This document shows, in pieces, positions 46,345 through 59,700 of a DNA stretch of 64,000 nucleotides. This DNA is from Rhynchospora pubera (lineage: Eukaryota > Streptophyta > Magnoliopsida > Poales > Cyperaceae): positions 63,035,840 through 63,099,839 of the forward strand of contig CM051461.1 of assembly GCA_028095005.1 (NCBI GenBank). The letters run 5' to 3'. The notes under the pieces are model-generated. The model did no database searches, was not told where the DNA came from, and saw nothing but the letters and a program-made list of their open reading frames with translations. A program made the translations under genes and the position numbers. How positions within the stretch are numbered: the stretch's first letter is position 1; every line of letters starts with the position of its first letter.

Positions 46345-49300
46345 TCAACTGGAAATAAGTTGCTTGTATTCTTCCAGCAAACTTGGGATGTCATTCATGC
46401 GCAACTGAAATATTAAAAGATAGAGCAAAGCAAATAAATAAGACAATAATGAAAAGCATGACCTTAGAATGATATGCTTATGCATATCTTCTCATTCAAT
46501 CTATGTTGATCAACAGTTTAAAGTACCTTTATTTTCCTTTCGGTTGGCTTGGAATTTGTGAGTGAATTTTTCTGTGGGTGGGGGTGTAATTCATACAATC
46601 CAGCAAACAACCAAACCAATGACAAAATCACAGCCATTTTATTTTCTAAATTGTATTTTGCTCTCTTAAGTCCACACTAAACTAATAATGTGACCAGCTA
46701 TGTACTGGATTCTAAAATGAGAGAGAGAGAGAGAGAGCTACCTGAGAAGCACTTTTCAAGTGGAAAAACCTGTAATTTTCTTGGCCAGATAGCGCCAATG
46801 ATGCCAAATGGGCATCAGAATTCAATTTTCCTCTGAAATGTGTAGAATTATACTTGTCAAGTTCTTGCAGCCAAATTCCAGATAAATGTTCAACTAAGCA
46901 GAAAGATACAGCTCATCAAATCATGTTAAGCATTTACAAATCAGGAATATTGAAACAGAGAAACTTTATAACAAATTCCTATATTATTAGAGTAATGCTA
47001 GAATCAAACATATAGGACGTCAAACACGATCCAAACGTAGCACATTGAAATTTCAAACGGTCGATCCAAACCGCTCAATATGATCTCTATATTAAAATAT
47101 CTTTGATAATCAAATTTTATATTTTTTCATATTTTCTAACCATTTTTTTCGAATTTTCAAAATTGAAGGGTTCAGAACTTTTTAGATTGAGCATATTGAA
47201 AAATTCCAAAAAAATAGTAAAAAAATTTGAAAAAATATAAAATTCGGTCTCCATGAAGATTTTATAACACAGAACAATTTGAGCGGTTTGGATCCGCCAT
47301 TCCAATTTTAAAAATTAAAATTTCATCGCGTTGGACAAGTGTACGTGTCCTATATGTTTGACACTAGCAACTCCCATATTATTAACATTGCCAAAAATAT
47401 TCTGTACTCTTTAAGTGTTTCCAAGTAAAGCCCCAGGATCATTAGAGACGAGCAATAGTGCATAACCAACCACTACTAGAAAGCACTGCATATCATATTA
47501 ACCTATAAGATGAAATTCTTAATTTTAAATAATTAGCTTAGCCATTTCAATGTTAATCGCACTACTAAAGTAAATACTACTGTGTTTAGAGACAAGCTAA
47601 CAATAAGGTCTTTTTTAAGTTTGTCCAACAATGCTGGGATTAATGTCTCAATAGCCTAGGTTCTTCATGTAATACTAAAAAAATTAACAAAGAGAACATT
47701 GAAAATGAAATATAGCTTACAGATGGGCTTGAACAATGAGGCGCTTATAATCACGCAACATAGGACCCACCTCCTGAAGTTGTACAGAACTGGGACTGCA
47801 GTTCTTCCAGTGATCTCTAACTGCCTAAAATTCACCATAAACTAAAAATTTTCAGGCAATAGAAGAGAAGAGGCAGCAAGGAGGAACTCCTATACAGTAT
47901 AACCGTAATAATGGCTTTGTATAATGTATAGTACAAATGGTACTCTTATATTTAAAAAGAAAGATAGTTTACATAACAAAAACAAGAAAATATATGCCTT
48001 CTCTTAAACATCGATATATATTGTATTAAACCTATGAAAACAGAGAACAATCTACTACATATTTAGATGGACCATTATGCCCTTTTTTCTATTTTTGGGA
48101 TCAATAATTATAGAGGTATCCATTTTCCCAGATACAAATAGAATCTGTTGATTTTGCTCTCCATTAGAAGCAATGAATTCATGTAAAAAAATGATAAAAT
48201 CAGAAAATATATAATTTGTTTTGTAAAAGATCAAGGGTGTGTTTGGAAGTGGAGTGAATAAGAACGAATAAGGAAATTCATGAATAAGAATTAGGAGAAT
48301 TGTCTATTCATGAATAAGGAGATGTTGTTTGGATGGTGTGTTGTGAATAAGAATAAGGAAAGAAAAGATTATAATAATGATTTGATTTTGTTTTGAACAA
48401 TTTGTCATTATATAAGAATGGATGAAAATAATATAATAATAATTTATATTCGTAATAATAATAATATAAAATATTAATTGAAAAATCATTAAAGTAATAA
48501 TTTAGATAATATTAATAAATACAATAATTATTATATTTATTATTTTAAAATGAATAAATAAATTTATTTAAATAAGAAAAATAATAAATTAATAATAATA
48601 ATTAATATAATAAAATTATTTAAATTAATTATTATTCTAATTATAATAGTTATTATGATTACTATTAAATAATATTTATTATGACTACTGAAATAATTAT
48701 AATAATAACAAAAATATTATAATTAATAAAATAATCATAGTAATTAATAATTTCGATATAAATAATAATAATTATAATAAATATAATAATAATTACTGTA
48801 ATTATCATAAAAATAATTTAATTATATTAATAAATATTGTAATGGTAATAGTAACCGTTATTATAGCGAAAATGTTAAGACAGTACCAGGGAATGGGTAC
48901 AAAAAATGTAGTGGGCCCCGCAAACTTTTCATGTCTTCTTTTTTATTATTTCCAATGGTTGCTAGCCTAATTCACAAGCCAATTCCTACTTTTTGACCGA
49001 ATAAGAATAAGGCCTTGAATAAGCAGTTTTGCCTATTCAAAAGTTGTTTGGTTCAATGTGAATTGTGCTTGTTCGTGAATAAGCTTATTCATGCGCATAC
49101 CAAACACACCCCAAGAACTAGAAAAACCGAACACCCAAATTATTTGCAAAGAAAACATTGATGCTCAAATCCTTATCTTGATAAAAAGAAAAAATATCCA
49201 ACCATTTTTCACATCAATGCTTGTATCTTGACATACAACAAGTTCAACACTCATATATTTGTTGTTGGGAATTGGATGTTGAAATTGTTAATGCAAAAAA

Positions 49301-52300
49301 GAAAAAAAAGGAAAACTTCTTATTGTTCATGTTTCAGATATAGCTAATTTAAAACATAATAAAGTAATAAATATAAAAATAAAAACTTCAAGAAGTAATT
49401 ATCAGGGGTAGGGCAGTCATTACATTCCAAGAAGAAACAGAATTGCCTTCTTTTAGAACAACGGGGAGTTGTGTCAGGGTCACATTAAGGGGGATTAGGA
49501 AGGAATAAAGAAATTGACCGCTGTACTTATCAATACAAATGAGGAATTTAGGATGCTGGCAGGTTCATTCTAAATTATACCTAAACACAAACTAACCATA
49601 TAAAATATATTGAGTTTTGTACACAGACGACCACGTTACAACGCAATCTAAGAAGAATAAAATGACAAATTACTTGTATTCCAGCAGCTTGGTCCCTAGT
49701 TGGTAAATTCTCCCCAGTAAATCGTGCTGCTAATTCACTTAGGTCTTTATCCTCCAGTTCATCAATAATGCTGTCATCTGCTTTTGAAGAAACTGAAATG
49801 CCCAATTTATCAGCTAATTCCAAAATAAGGGAGTCTTCGTTTGTCTCTTCCTTTTCCTTGGATTCATACATAAATGCATATGAACACATTAGTTAATGAT
49901 AACAAGCCTGTCATTCTACGTAAATCGACTTAAAACTATTTTTTTTCAAATTTCAAATTGCCATTTCAGACTTGGGCAGTTTTGGGCTTATTTAAATTGT
50001 AATTTCAAAGCTGTCTTTCAAAGGGACAATTTTGGGCTTATTTGAATGGTAATTTCAGTACCTTTGCATCAGTGTCTTGTGACCCACCAGAAGGCACCAT
50101 GACTTCTGAAGGAATATTTGGAATTATTGTTGGTCTCTTTGCAAGAGGATCATCTAGAAAGAAAAAGAAAATATGAATTTGCAAACTACAACTTCTACAG
50201 TACCACTAAATTATTGGATGCAAATGCTAGTTCACATCCAAAATAAAAGAATATGTTTTCACTGTAAAACCATAAACCACAAAACACGTGTAAAATACAA
50301 AAGACAAATACCTCCTGGAACTAACCACCAAAAATCACCAAAGGTGGTCTTCCCATCAAATCCACCAAATAAAAGGTACCGTGTACCAATGCAAGTCATA
50401 GAGTGGTAAGCACGTGGAGGCGGTGGTTCATTACTTGTGTTCATTCGTTTCCACTGAACAGACACTGAAATACCATCCAAATAGTTTTCTATAGTGTAAA
50501 AATAAAAGTACTTTAACCTTGCAGAAAGGAAAGATACGATGATCACCATTTTCTTAAAAATACTAATATAATTAACCCATCTTCTCACTAACTATCAACA
50601 TGAATGAGGACAAGGATAATTTGAGTCTTCTAAAAAGTAGGAGAAGAGGGTATGGTGGAGATATTTCAATGCTTTGTGGGTATGTATGAGAAATAATTTA
50701 TTTTGCATTGATTTTATATGATTTTTTTAAGGTTTCGTTGGCATACACAATATTTTTCTGAGACAAAATGAAACAGTTTATTACTGCATCACCTCTGTCC
50801 AAAACTATACAGTCGTTGTAGTATACATCGTACCTACTAAGCCAGCCACCAGTTCCATGCCCGCCAAATAGTAAGAGCTAGAATAAAAATAGATAGTAAA
50901 TAGAATCATCAAGTCTCTAAAAACATCTAAAGCCCAGTTCTAAGTGCAACTTTTAACCTCAAAATTAACCTAGAATTTCACATTTCAAATTGTTCCTGAA
51001 TATGACATGGTAATAGGTAAGAATTCAGGAAATAAGAAATTAATCGCTACAAAATGCTGCCTGCATAATAAAAAAATGATAAAAATAAAACACTTACATA
51101 ATGACCTCCAGAAGTAACAGTATGGCCACACCTGGGAGATGGTGATTGACCTGGAAGTCTAAGTTGAGTCCAGCCAGGCATCTCGTTCTCTTCAAGTTTT
51201 AAGTTTAAATTAAATTACAGATTTCTCTGTTGGTACCACTTCACAGCCCAAAACTAATAAAGTACTACAAACAATGTTTCCAATACAAGCTAAATTTTAG
51301 CAAAATATAAAACATAAGGATTGTGGCTGTAAGCACAAAACAAGAAAAGGAATAAGATAACTTTGCCAGTAACAATTTGTAAGGACCTTCAATCCCAGCT
51401 CAATATGCAGGTATGAATGAACTGCTGTAGTAATGAAATCCTGTGGTATAATATTTATTTCAAAGCTCAACGAAAGCTGCACAACACCTTACCTTCTTCA
51501 ATAAGGCCCTTTAAAGCCCATAAATCACCCATTATAGGTCCAGCACCACCTAAAGAATACATACAAGAATACGTAAGATATAAGTATCTGACATCATTAC
51601 AGCATTAAAAGAAGGTACACACGAGATAGACGTCAAACTTAATTATCACGGGGAAGTCTCTTATGCTATATTCTTGTTCACTTTTTCCCACATAACTAGA
51701 GCAAGAAAGATAAAGTAGGCCTTAACTGTAATTAAACAGAAATTTGTTAAGAAAAGAGTAACAAAGTTTAAAATGGAAGAAATGTACCTCTCCCACCAAA
51801 GACGAGCAATCTCTTCTCAACCATTGTGGCAGAATGACCACATCTGGCTGGTGGCACTGACCCCGTGATTGACAGCTCAGTCCACTCCAATGACACTTCA
51901 TTTTTTCAATATAAAAAAGTGAACAAACAAAAGAAAATACATTAGATATCTCATCTGACCATGGCTCCAGCCAATTTCCAGGGTGTTATTTTTTTCTGCA
52001 TCTTTTATGAGATAAGACCGCCTAACCAGAGTGACCGCATAGTCAAACAAATTTTATATAATACTCAACCAAAAACAAAAACAGCAATTTTCACACGACT
52101 TTACAACATCAAAAATATCCTTCATTCTCCTCAGCTTTGTTTAAATCCAAACGATGCCTAAACTGCTAATTCTTCCTCAATGTATGCTCAGGAGGGGAAT
52201 TTTGGTATCTTTTAAGGTGATACAAGATCAAAGTTATGATAAATTTCCTACTTTTTCTAGGGTACGAGTAGTTTTTCTTTTTTTAACATGTATGTTATAT

Positions 52301-53402
52301 TGAGTTGTATAGAGGCAGAAAAGAATATCTTCACAATAAAAACTAACTGACTTGTGTCCATAATATAAACATCTGAAAGCCACTTTTTGCCATCCCAACC
52401 TCCATACCTGAAATTAGATTACAGTTAATATTATGAATAAACAAAAGAATTTCGAAAAGCACATGATAAATTGTAATGAAAAGCCAGTGGAAAGATTGAA
52501 GGAGAGGAACCCACATGACAATTTTACGGTTTCCTATGGCTGAAGCTGCAGCAAATTCGCGTGGTGACGGTAAATCTCCAAAGCTTGTGAGCTCAGACCA
52601 TTGCCATATTTCTATGAAAAAGGTAATGCTTGAAGTTAAGAAACTATTTCATTTAGTTTTGTCCTTTTCTTGAATAGTTACTAGTTTGTGATACTAGGAA
52701 ATTGAGTAACCATGTAGTGACCAAAAAAGAAAAATGAGCAGCAAAAATAGTTAATTGCAGATATTAGTTAACTAAAATAACTTTAGAGTAAAAGAGAGCA
52801 GAAGTAAGAGAGGTACCAGTATCAAGCATCCAGAAGTCACCCAACCTGTGAGAGGTATAAAATATTGGTCAGAAACTATCGTGCTTCTTATTGATATTGA
52901 AATATATAATAAAGTTTAAAAAATGGGTGCAAACCTTTTAGTACCAGATCGGCCACCAAAAATGAACATGTTGCAATCAATGACGAGTGCGACATGGAAT
53001 GCTCTGGCACTGGGGCCCGACTGACACTCGGGGGTGTACCACAACTGATTTTCTGAAAAGGAAAGGAAGAGATGTAGTATTGGTATGTAGATATTGGTAA
53101 GAAGAAAAGTGAGTGTGAGTGTGTGTACCGATGTCATAGACGGCAAGGTCGAGAAGGAATCTCTTATCGGCAAATCCACCGAAGACGACGACTTTAGATT
53201 TGCCGACGATGACAGCAGAATGGCCACTGCAGTTTAGTTTACAAGATTGATTGATTGATTGATTGATTGATTGTAGCTAATTGTGCTGTGCTGCGCCGTA
53301 ATAGAATAGAATAGAATTAGATTACCTGCGAGCGATGGGGAGATGGCCTTTGAAATCGGAGGAGGGGTCGGCTTTCACCCACTGCATCTGCACCATCTCC
53401 AT
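46345..53402 (-). CDS. Kelch-repeat β-propeller protein, 16 coding exons
   Basis: Exons read on the minus strand, all GT-AG: 53326-53402, 53129-53226, 52935-53052, 52817-52845, 52515-52611, 52352-52407, 51788-51895, 51493-51549, 51098-51189, 50793-50877, 50312-50464, 50062-50153, 49674-49856, 47721-47824, 46742-46832, 46345-46404. They total 1500 nt, 499 residues, with phase kept at every join. Six kelch blades are marked by F/Y-G-G at residues 41-43, 90-92, 141-143, 191-193, 248-250 and 305-307, each with following W residues (L-W-Y, W-Q-W, L-E-W, G-W, V-Q-W). Residues 340-415 are acidic and likely disordered (K-E-K-E-E-T-N-E-D), and 416-499 look helical (L-L-E-E-Y-K-Q-L-I). No acyl-CoA-binding domain is present, although plant relatives are often labelled that way. 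Likely a protein-binding scaffold; the partner is unknown. Intact. Confidence 0.93.
46719..46737. repeat. (GA)n beside the kelch exon 15 donor
   Basis: On the minus strand the donor reads GTAGCTCTCTCTC, so the dinucleotide run starts within four bases of the splice site. Confidence 0.9.
46990..47375. mobile_element. Foldback MITE, Mutator-like (copy 2), in a kelch intron
   Basis: The 386-bp element has inverted ends that meet in CAAACATATAGGAC on both arms and is flanked by a perfect 9-bp duplication, ATATTATTA (46981-46989 and 47376-47384). Same family as 1907-2312 by its GCTAG ends and inner ATAGTAAAAAA blocks. It lies in intron 14 of the kelch gene, away from splice sites. Confidence 0.93.
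48235..49111. mobile_element. 877-bp TIR element in kelch intron 13
   Basis: Ends GGGTGTGTTTGG and its inverse, extended by GAATAAG / CTTATTC words inside. CAA on both sides (48232-48234, 49112-49114) would be a 3-bp target duplication, as in PIF/Harbinger-type elements. The interior is almost only A and T, with many AATAAT words. No transposase. Confidence 0.75.
53245..53272. repeat. (GATT)n microsatellite in kelch intron 1
   Basis: Seven GATT units inside the 99-bp first intron, close to its acceptor. Confidence 0.95.
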
Positions 53403-56400
53403 AACCTTCACACCTTGATCTACTTGATCTACTTGGTCGGGGTCGGGGTCGGCTACGACGGAACCACGAGGTGACTGTGACTCGTCTCGTCTGACGTCAA
53501 TTCTTTATTTTCTATTCTCATCTCATATAAAGTAATCACGAAACGAATCATGTAGAAATTAATCTATCATATTGGCCTCATACACAGTACTTAATTACCG
53601 TCGGATATCTTTAGAATTCGTGCGGCACATGTTTTGTTTCGTAATTAGTACTTGTAAATAGAGGCGAGGGGTTAGAGATTCTTCATAATTGGTGATTTCA
53701 AGACTATTTATTTATACTTCAGTTAATATTAATCTATATTTTTAATAAATTATATTCAGAAATGCTGATAGGAAAATGTTTGAACTTTAAATTTGTAAAG
53801 GATAAATGTGGACTGTCTGATAAAAGAATTATCTACTAATGATGAAATATTCAAGGGTAAATTACTAATTTCTCTTATGAGGGAGAAGATGTCTGTCAGA
53901 TTGCTTCATTGAAATTTGAGGCCCCTTTAAAATGCTAATGCTTCACTTTTGTAAATTTAATAGCTTATGCCAAATATCAATTTTATCCTTTCCGGCCTAC
54001 TTGATCTCCAATAGTTATTTATAGATAGTTGCCCATTGCAAGTAAAATTGAATAAAATTATTTTTTAAAAATAAAAAAGTAGAATTAAAATGGAAATTCT
54101 CAGTCAAAACCGTCCATTTTCTATTTTTTATGGTGTGTTTGGATCATCTAAGAATAATTTTTATTTCTAGTATGTTTGGATTATTTTTTTAATCGAATTA
54201 AAAAAAATGATCCCAACAGCTTTTAAAAAGATGATCCAAACATAGTAGAAATAAGAATTTATTTCGGATTTTTTACCACTAAAAAATAATACTCTAAATC
54301 TCAAAAAAAATTATTCTTAATTATACAAACATAATATTTTTTAGTGGTAATTTGATTTATGCCACTGTAAAAGTCTGAAATTCTAGATATGCCATTGTAA
54401 AACAATAAATTGATTTTTTGCCACTACAAAACAATATAAATTAGTTCTTGGTCTATAAATTATTTCTATTTTTATCCCGAATAACTAATTCTAATTTTAT
54501 TATTTAAGCAATCCAAATGCACCTTCTGATAAAAGTACGTGATGCATTATTTTATGGGGAGGTTAAATAATTGCAGAGTAATTTTTTCCCCATAAATTGA
54601 AATAAATTAAACTTTACTCTCTTTGCTATTTTCTTACTTTTTGAACACAAACAAACCAAATAGTACCGAATAAACATGTATTCTCTCGACCTCTCGGTGT
54701 TCCACTTATGTTTTACTAAACCCTAAACCTAAACCCTAAATTAAGCAACAGAAATAGTTGAATTATTTTTGGGCGATCCTCTTTGTGATTCTTTATTTTT
54801 ATGTGTGATTCAGAGTTGTTGCATTGTGTTCCTGGCTCCTGACTCTTTACTCCCAACCAATGATATTTAGACTGTATTTGATTTTTTCATGCTACTTATA
54901 AGATGTGATTTCTCATGTGTTTTATTTTATGTGTTTTATTTTATGATAGGAAGATTTAAGGATTGAGATTCAATAATTTTCCATATTCTTGCTATTATTA
55001 TTTTAGAAATTTGGATTTATTACCTTTCCTGCAAATCTTATTATATGATTCAGTTTTGTTTAACGAAATTGAACTCTTAGGTCCATTTAGTACTGATGCC
55101 GTTACTTTATCATTTGGTTGGCTATTCTGTACCACTTAGTATATTTATATGATATATGATATATATGGGAGCAAATTTTAGTTTCGTTGACCCTTCAATT
55201 TAATTTCAAAATTTTTAAGGCAAGACAACTCATTTTCTTACCAACCATGGATAGATGCACAAATCAAGGGAATCTTTGATGCTGTCGTTATTATTTTGTA
55301 TTAAATGTGCTTCAAAGCTATATTTAAATACTATTTATTTTTCTTATAGAGTGCTTAGAGAAATCAAATTGGTATCAAAACGGTCATTATTGTCGCACTC
55401 TCCATTAATTTTATATCTACTGCACAGGTCATCCTTATCTGTGAAATTTTGTGAAAAAATGACCCTTCTTCTCTTTTCTTTTTATCTAGGTTATCGATTA
55501 TCGATCTTTTAATTTCAAATCTAAACTGAGTCCAGATACTATTGGTGCTATATTTTTGGGAGGTTTGCAATTGTTGGTTGTTCCTTGGTATTTTCTTCAA
55601 TTTCATATCTGAACTGAGGAAAAAAGGAAGTGATATCGATTGCAGGGCATCTTTTATATTGTGTTGCTGCTAATTTTGAAGGAACAACCAAACAATCATC
55701 TTTTGGATGGTGGTTTGAGTATATTCATCTCTTACAATTAGGTAACTTAATTTCTTTTTTCTTATTATTTTTTTGAAAAACTTTAAGCTAACAATGAGAA
55801 ACAAAAATGAGATAAGCAGCCATGAATTGTTGAGGGAATGCATATAAATGATTGAATATTTTTCATGTATTTTTTTGTGCAAACTTCACTACATTAATTC
55901 CTCATGTTGGGTTCATGTATTTGTGAAACAGAGAAAGCTACACATATTATATGATAAGTCAACAAGTAATTACACATCAATTGTTGCTTTAAGCATCAAT
56001 TTTTCTATTGTGAGTTTTTTTTTTCTAATTTGAATTAATAATAATGTGATTTGTCTTTCTTTTTATTATAAAGTTAGAAATTGTATGGCTAATTTGTTTA
56101 CTTTTTTTCAAATTTTGGTCAATTTTGATCAGATCTTTTGGCATATATAGAATATCTCAGTTGATGAGAGAGTGAATTCATATTGATTTTAGGTGTCTTG
56201 ATATATATTGGTAGGACCACTTGAGATCAGGTATGGTGGTACAGAAAGGTGGGAGAAATTAGGGCTGGTATGACACAAGTACAGACTTGATACCAGGCAT
56301 TCAAGGAAAGGCATTGGTGGTAGGTTTTTTAGTATCAGTGAGAAGAAGGAAGAAATAATGTTTGTTATGATGATTGTTAATTTTGGTGAGCTGATTTCTT

Positions 56401-56723
56401 AGTTGGTACAGTGGTTGGTACCAATGGATGCATAAGGATTTGGGTTCATACAAAAGGCAATTGTCACTACCATGGCCGTTATCATGTTCGTTGACCCGTT
56501 TAGTTTAGAATTAGGTGAGTTTACTTTAGTATATTAAATTCTGCCTAAAGTTTCAAGTAACATATTGAATTTGATATATATCATGTCTTGATATTCAATA
56601 GTGCATGTACTTAGTTATCATCAGAGATGCTTTCTCCTCTTTTTAGTACATTCTAATAATTGTAAAATTATTTATCTTACATTCTATAAGGGACATTCAA
56701 ATTTTTCTTAATATTTAAACTTT
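53403..56723. other. Intergenic region upstream of the kelch gene
   Basis: The first ~120 bases hold the kelch 5' UTR/promoter, with a GGGGTCGGGGTCGG run and a TGACGTCA-like TGACGTCAA element near 53500. Beyond that it is AT-rich: a MITE at 54132-54523, telomere-like CCCTAAA words at 54718-54740, and otherwise nothing recognised. Confidence 0.5.
54132..54523. mobile_element. MITE with GTTTGGAT ends
   Basis: Left GGTGTGTTTGGAT and right the inverse of GGTGCATTTGGAT. Inner words are also inverted (GATCATC / GATGATC near 54150 and 54230). About 392 bp. The target duplication is unclear. Confidence 0.5.
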
Positions 56724-59700
56724 TTATATAGTCTAGAATATGTTTATGAGCTGACATATTCAATACGATTGGATTATACATTGTAATTATGCACATAATG
56801 TGCAGATTTGAAAGATTCTATGTAAATTTGAACATTTCAAGCTATTTTACATTCATTTTAAGTCATTTTATCACAAGAAACTATATTTATGCTTTTTTAT
56901 ATAGTCTAGAATAAGTTTACGAATTTACCGATTTAAAACAATTGGATTATACATTATAATTACGAATATAATGTGCAGATTTTAAAGATTTTGAGTATAT
57001 TTGAGCATTTCAAGCGATTTTGCATTCATTTTAACTCCTTTGATCACAATAATCTCTATTTGTACTCTTTATATTGTCTAGAATATGTTTATGAGCTAAA
57101 TTATTCAAAACAATTGCATTATACATCATAATTATTCACATAATGTGCATATTTTGCAGATTCTAAGTTTATTTGAGCATTTCAATCGATGTTACATTCA
57201 TTTTAAATTATTTGATGACAATAATCTATATTTAAGCTCTTTACATTGTCTAGAATATGTTTATGAGCTCAATTATTCAAAACGATTGGATTACACGTTG
57301 TAATTATTCACATAATGTGCAGATTTTACAGATTCTGAGTATATTTAAGTATTTCAAGCGATTTTGCATTAATTTAAAGTTATTTGATGACAATGTTCTA
57401 CATTTATGCTCTTTATATAGTTTATAATATATTTATGAACTCATTTATTCAAAACGATTGGACTATACATTATAATTATTCAAAAAAATTGCAGATTTTA
57501 CAGATTCAGAGTAGATTTGAGCATTTCAAGCGATTTTAAATTCATTTTAAGTCATTTGATCACAATAATCTATATTAATGCTCCTTATATAATCTAGAAT
57601 ATGTTTACGAATTCATTTATTCAAAGGCATTGGATTATACATTGTAATTTATCACATAATGTGCAGATTTTAAAGATTCTGAGTATATTTGAGGATTTCA
57701 AGTGATTTTGCATTCGTTTTAAGTGATTTGATGACAATAATATATATTTAAGCTCTTTATTTTGTCTAGAATATGTTTATGATATAACTTATTCAAAACG
57801 TTTGGATTATACATTGTAATTATGCACATAATATGCAGATTTGAAAGATTCTGTGTATATTTGAGCATTTCAAGCGATGTTGCATTCATTTTAAGTCATT
57901 TGATCACAATAAGATATATTTATGCTTTTTATATAGTTTAGAATATGTTTATGAACTCACTTATTCAAAACGATTGGATTATACATTGTAATTATGCACA
58001 TGATGTGCAGATTTTACTGATTTTGAGTATATTTGAGCATTTGAAACGATTCTACTTTCAATATAAGTCATTAGAACACAATAATCTATGATTAAGTTCT
58101 TTATATAGGCTAGAATATATTTATGAACTTACTTATTCAAAATGATTATATTATACATTGTTATTAAGAAACATAACGTGCAGATTTTACAGATTCTGAG
58201 CATATTTGAGCATTTCAACCGATTTTGCATTAATATTAAGTCATTTGATCACAATAATCTATTTTTAAGCTCTTTATATAGTTTATAATATGTTTATGTA
58301 CCATTTATTCAAAACAATTGGATTATACATTATAATTATTCACATAATTTACAGATTTTACAGATTTTGAGTATAAAAGAATTTCATGCGATTTTGCATC
58401 CATTTTAAGTTATTTGATGACAATAATCTATATTTATACTCTTTATATAGTTTATAATATGTTTGTGAACTCATTTATTAAAATGATTGGATTATACATT
58501 ATAATTATTCACATAATTTGCAGGATTTACAGATTCTGAGTATATTTGAGCATTTCAAGCGATTTTAAATTCATTTTTAGTCATTTGATCACAATAATCT
58601 ATATTGACGCTTTTTATATAGTCTAGAATATGTTTACGAACTCACTTAATCAAAAGCATTGTATTATACATTGTAGTTTTTGACATAATGTGCAGATTTT
58701 AAAGATTATGAGGTTATTTGAGCATTTCAAGCGATTTCGCATTCGTTTTATGTGATTTGAATACAACAATATATATTTGAGCTCTTTGTTTTGTCTAGAA
58801 TATGTTTATGATATAAGTTATTCAAAACAATTGGATTATACTTTGTAACTATGCACATAATGTGCATATTTGAAAGATTCTTAGTATATTTGAGCATTTC
58901 AAGCTATTTTGCATTCATTTTAAGTCATTTGATCACAATAAACTATATTTATGATTTCTATATAGTCTAAAATATTTTTTTACGAAACAATTGGATTATA
59001 CGTTGTAATTACGAATGTAATATGCAGATTTTAAAGATTTTGGGTATATTTGAGCATTTCAATAGATCTTGCATTCATTTCAACTCATTTAATCACAATA
59101 ATCTATATTTAAACTCTTTATATAGTCTAGAATATGTTTATGTGGTCAGTTATTCAAAAAGATTGGTTTATAAATTGTAATTATTTACATAATGTGCAGA
59201 TTTTACAGATTCTAAGTATATTTGAGCATTTTAAGCGATTTTACATTCATTTTAAGTCATTTGATCACAATAATCTATTATTAAGCTCTTTATAAAGTCT
59301 AGAATATGTTTATGAGTTCAATTATTCAAAACGATTGGATTATGCATTGTAATTATTTACTTAATATACAGATTTTACAATTTCTGAGTATATTTGAGCA
59401 TTTCAAACAATTTTGTATTCATTTTAAGTCATTTGACCAGAGTAATCTATATTTATGATATTTATATAGTTTAGAATATGTTTCTGAACTTAGTTATTCA
59501 TAACGATTGGATTATACATTGTAATTGCTCACATGATGTTAAGATTTTAAAGATTCTGAGTATATTGGAGCATTTGAAGCGATTTTGCATTCATTTTAAG
59601 TCATTCGATGACAATAATCTATAATCAACCTCTTTATAAAGTCTAGAATATGTTTATGAGCTCAATTATTCAAAACGATTGGATTGTACATTGTAATTAT

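Noticed and set aside
46345..53402. Acyl-CoA-binding protein as the name for the kelch gene
   Set aside because: The kelch part fits such labels, but no acyl-CoA-binding domain is encoded in any of the 16 exons, so only the kelch description is kept.
54718..54740. CCCTAAA words as a possible interstitial telomere
   Set aside because: Only two or three units; this is the common plant telo-box, not a telomere array.
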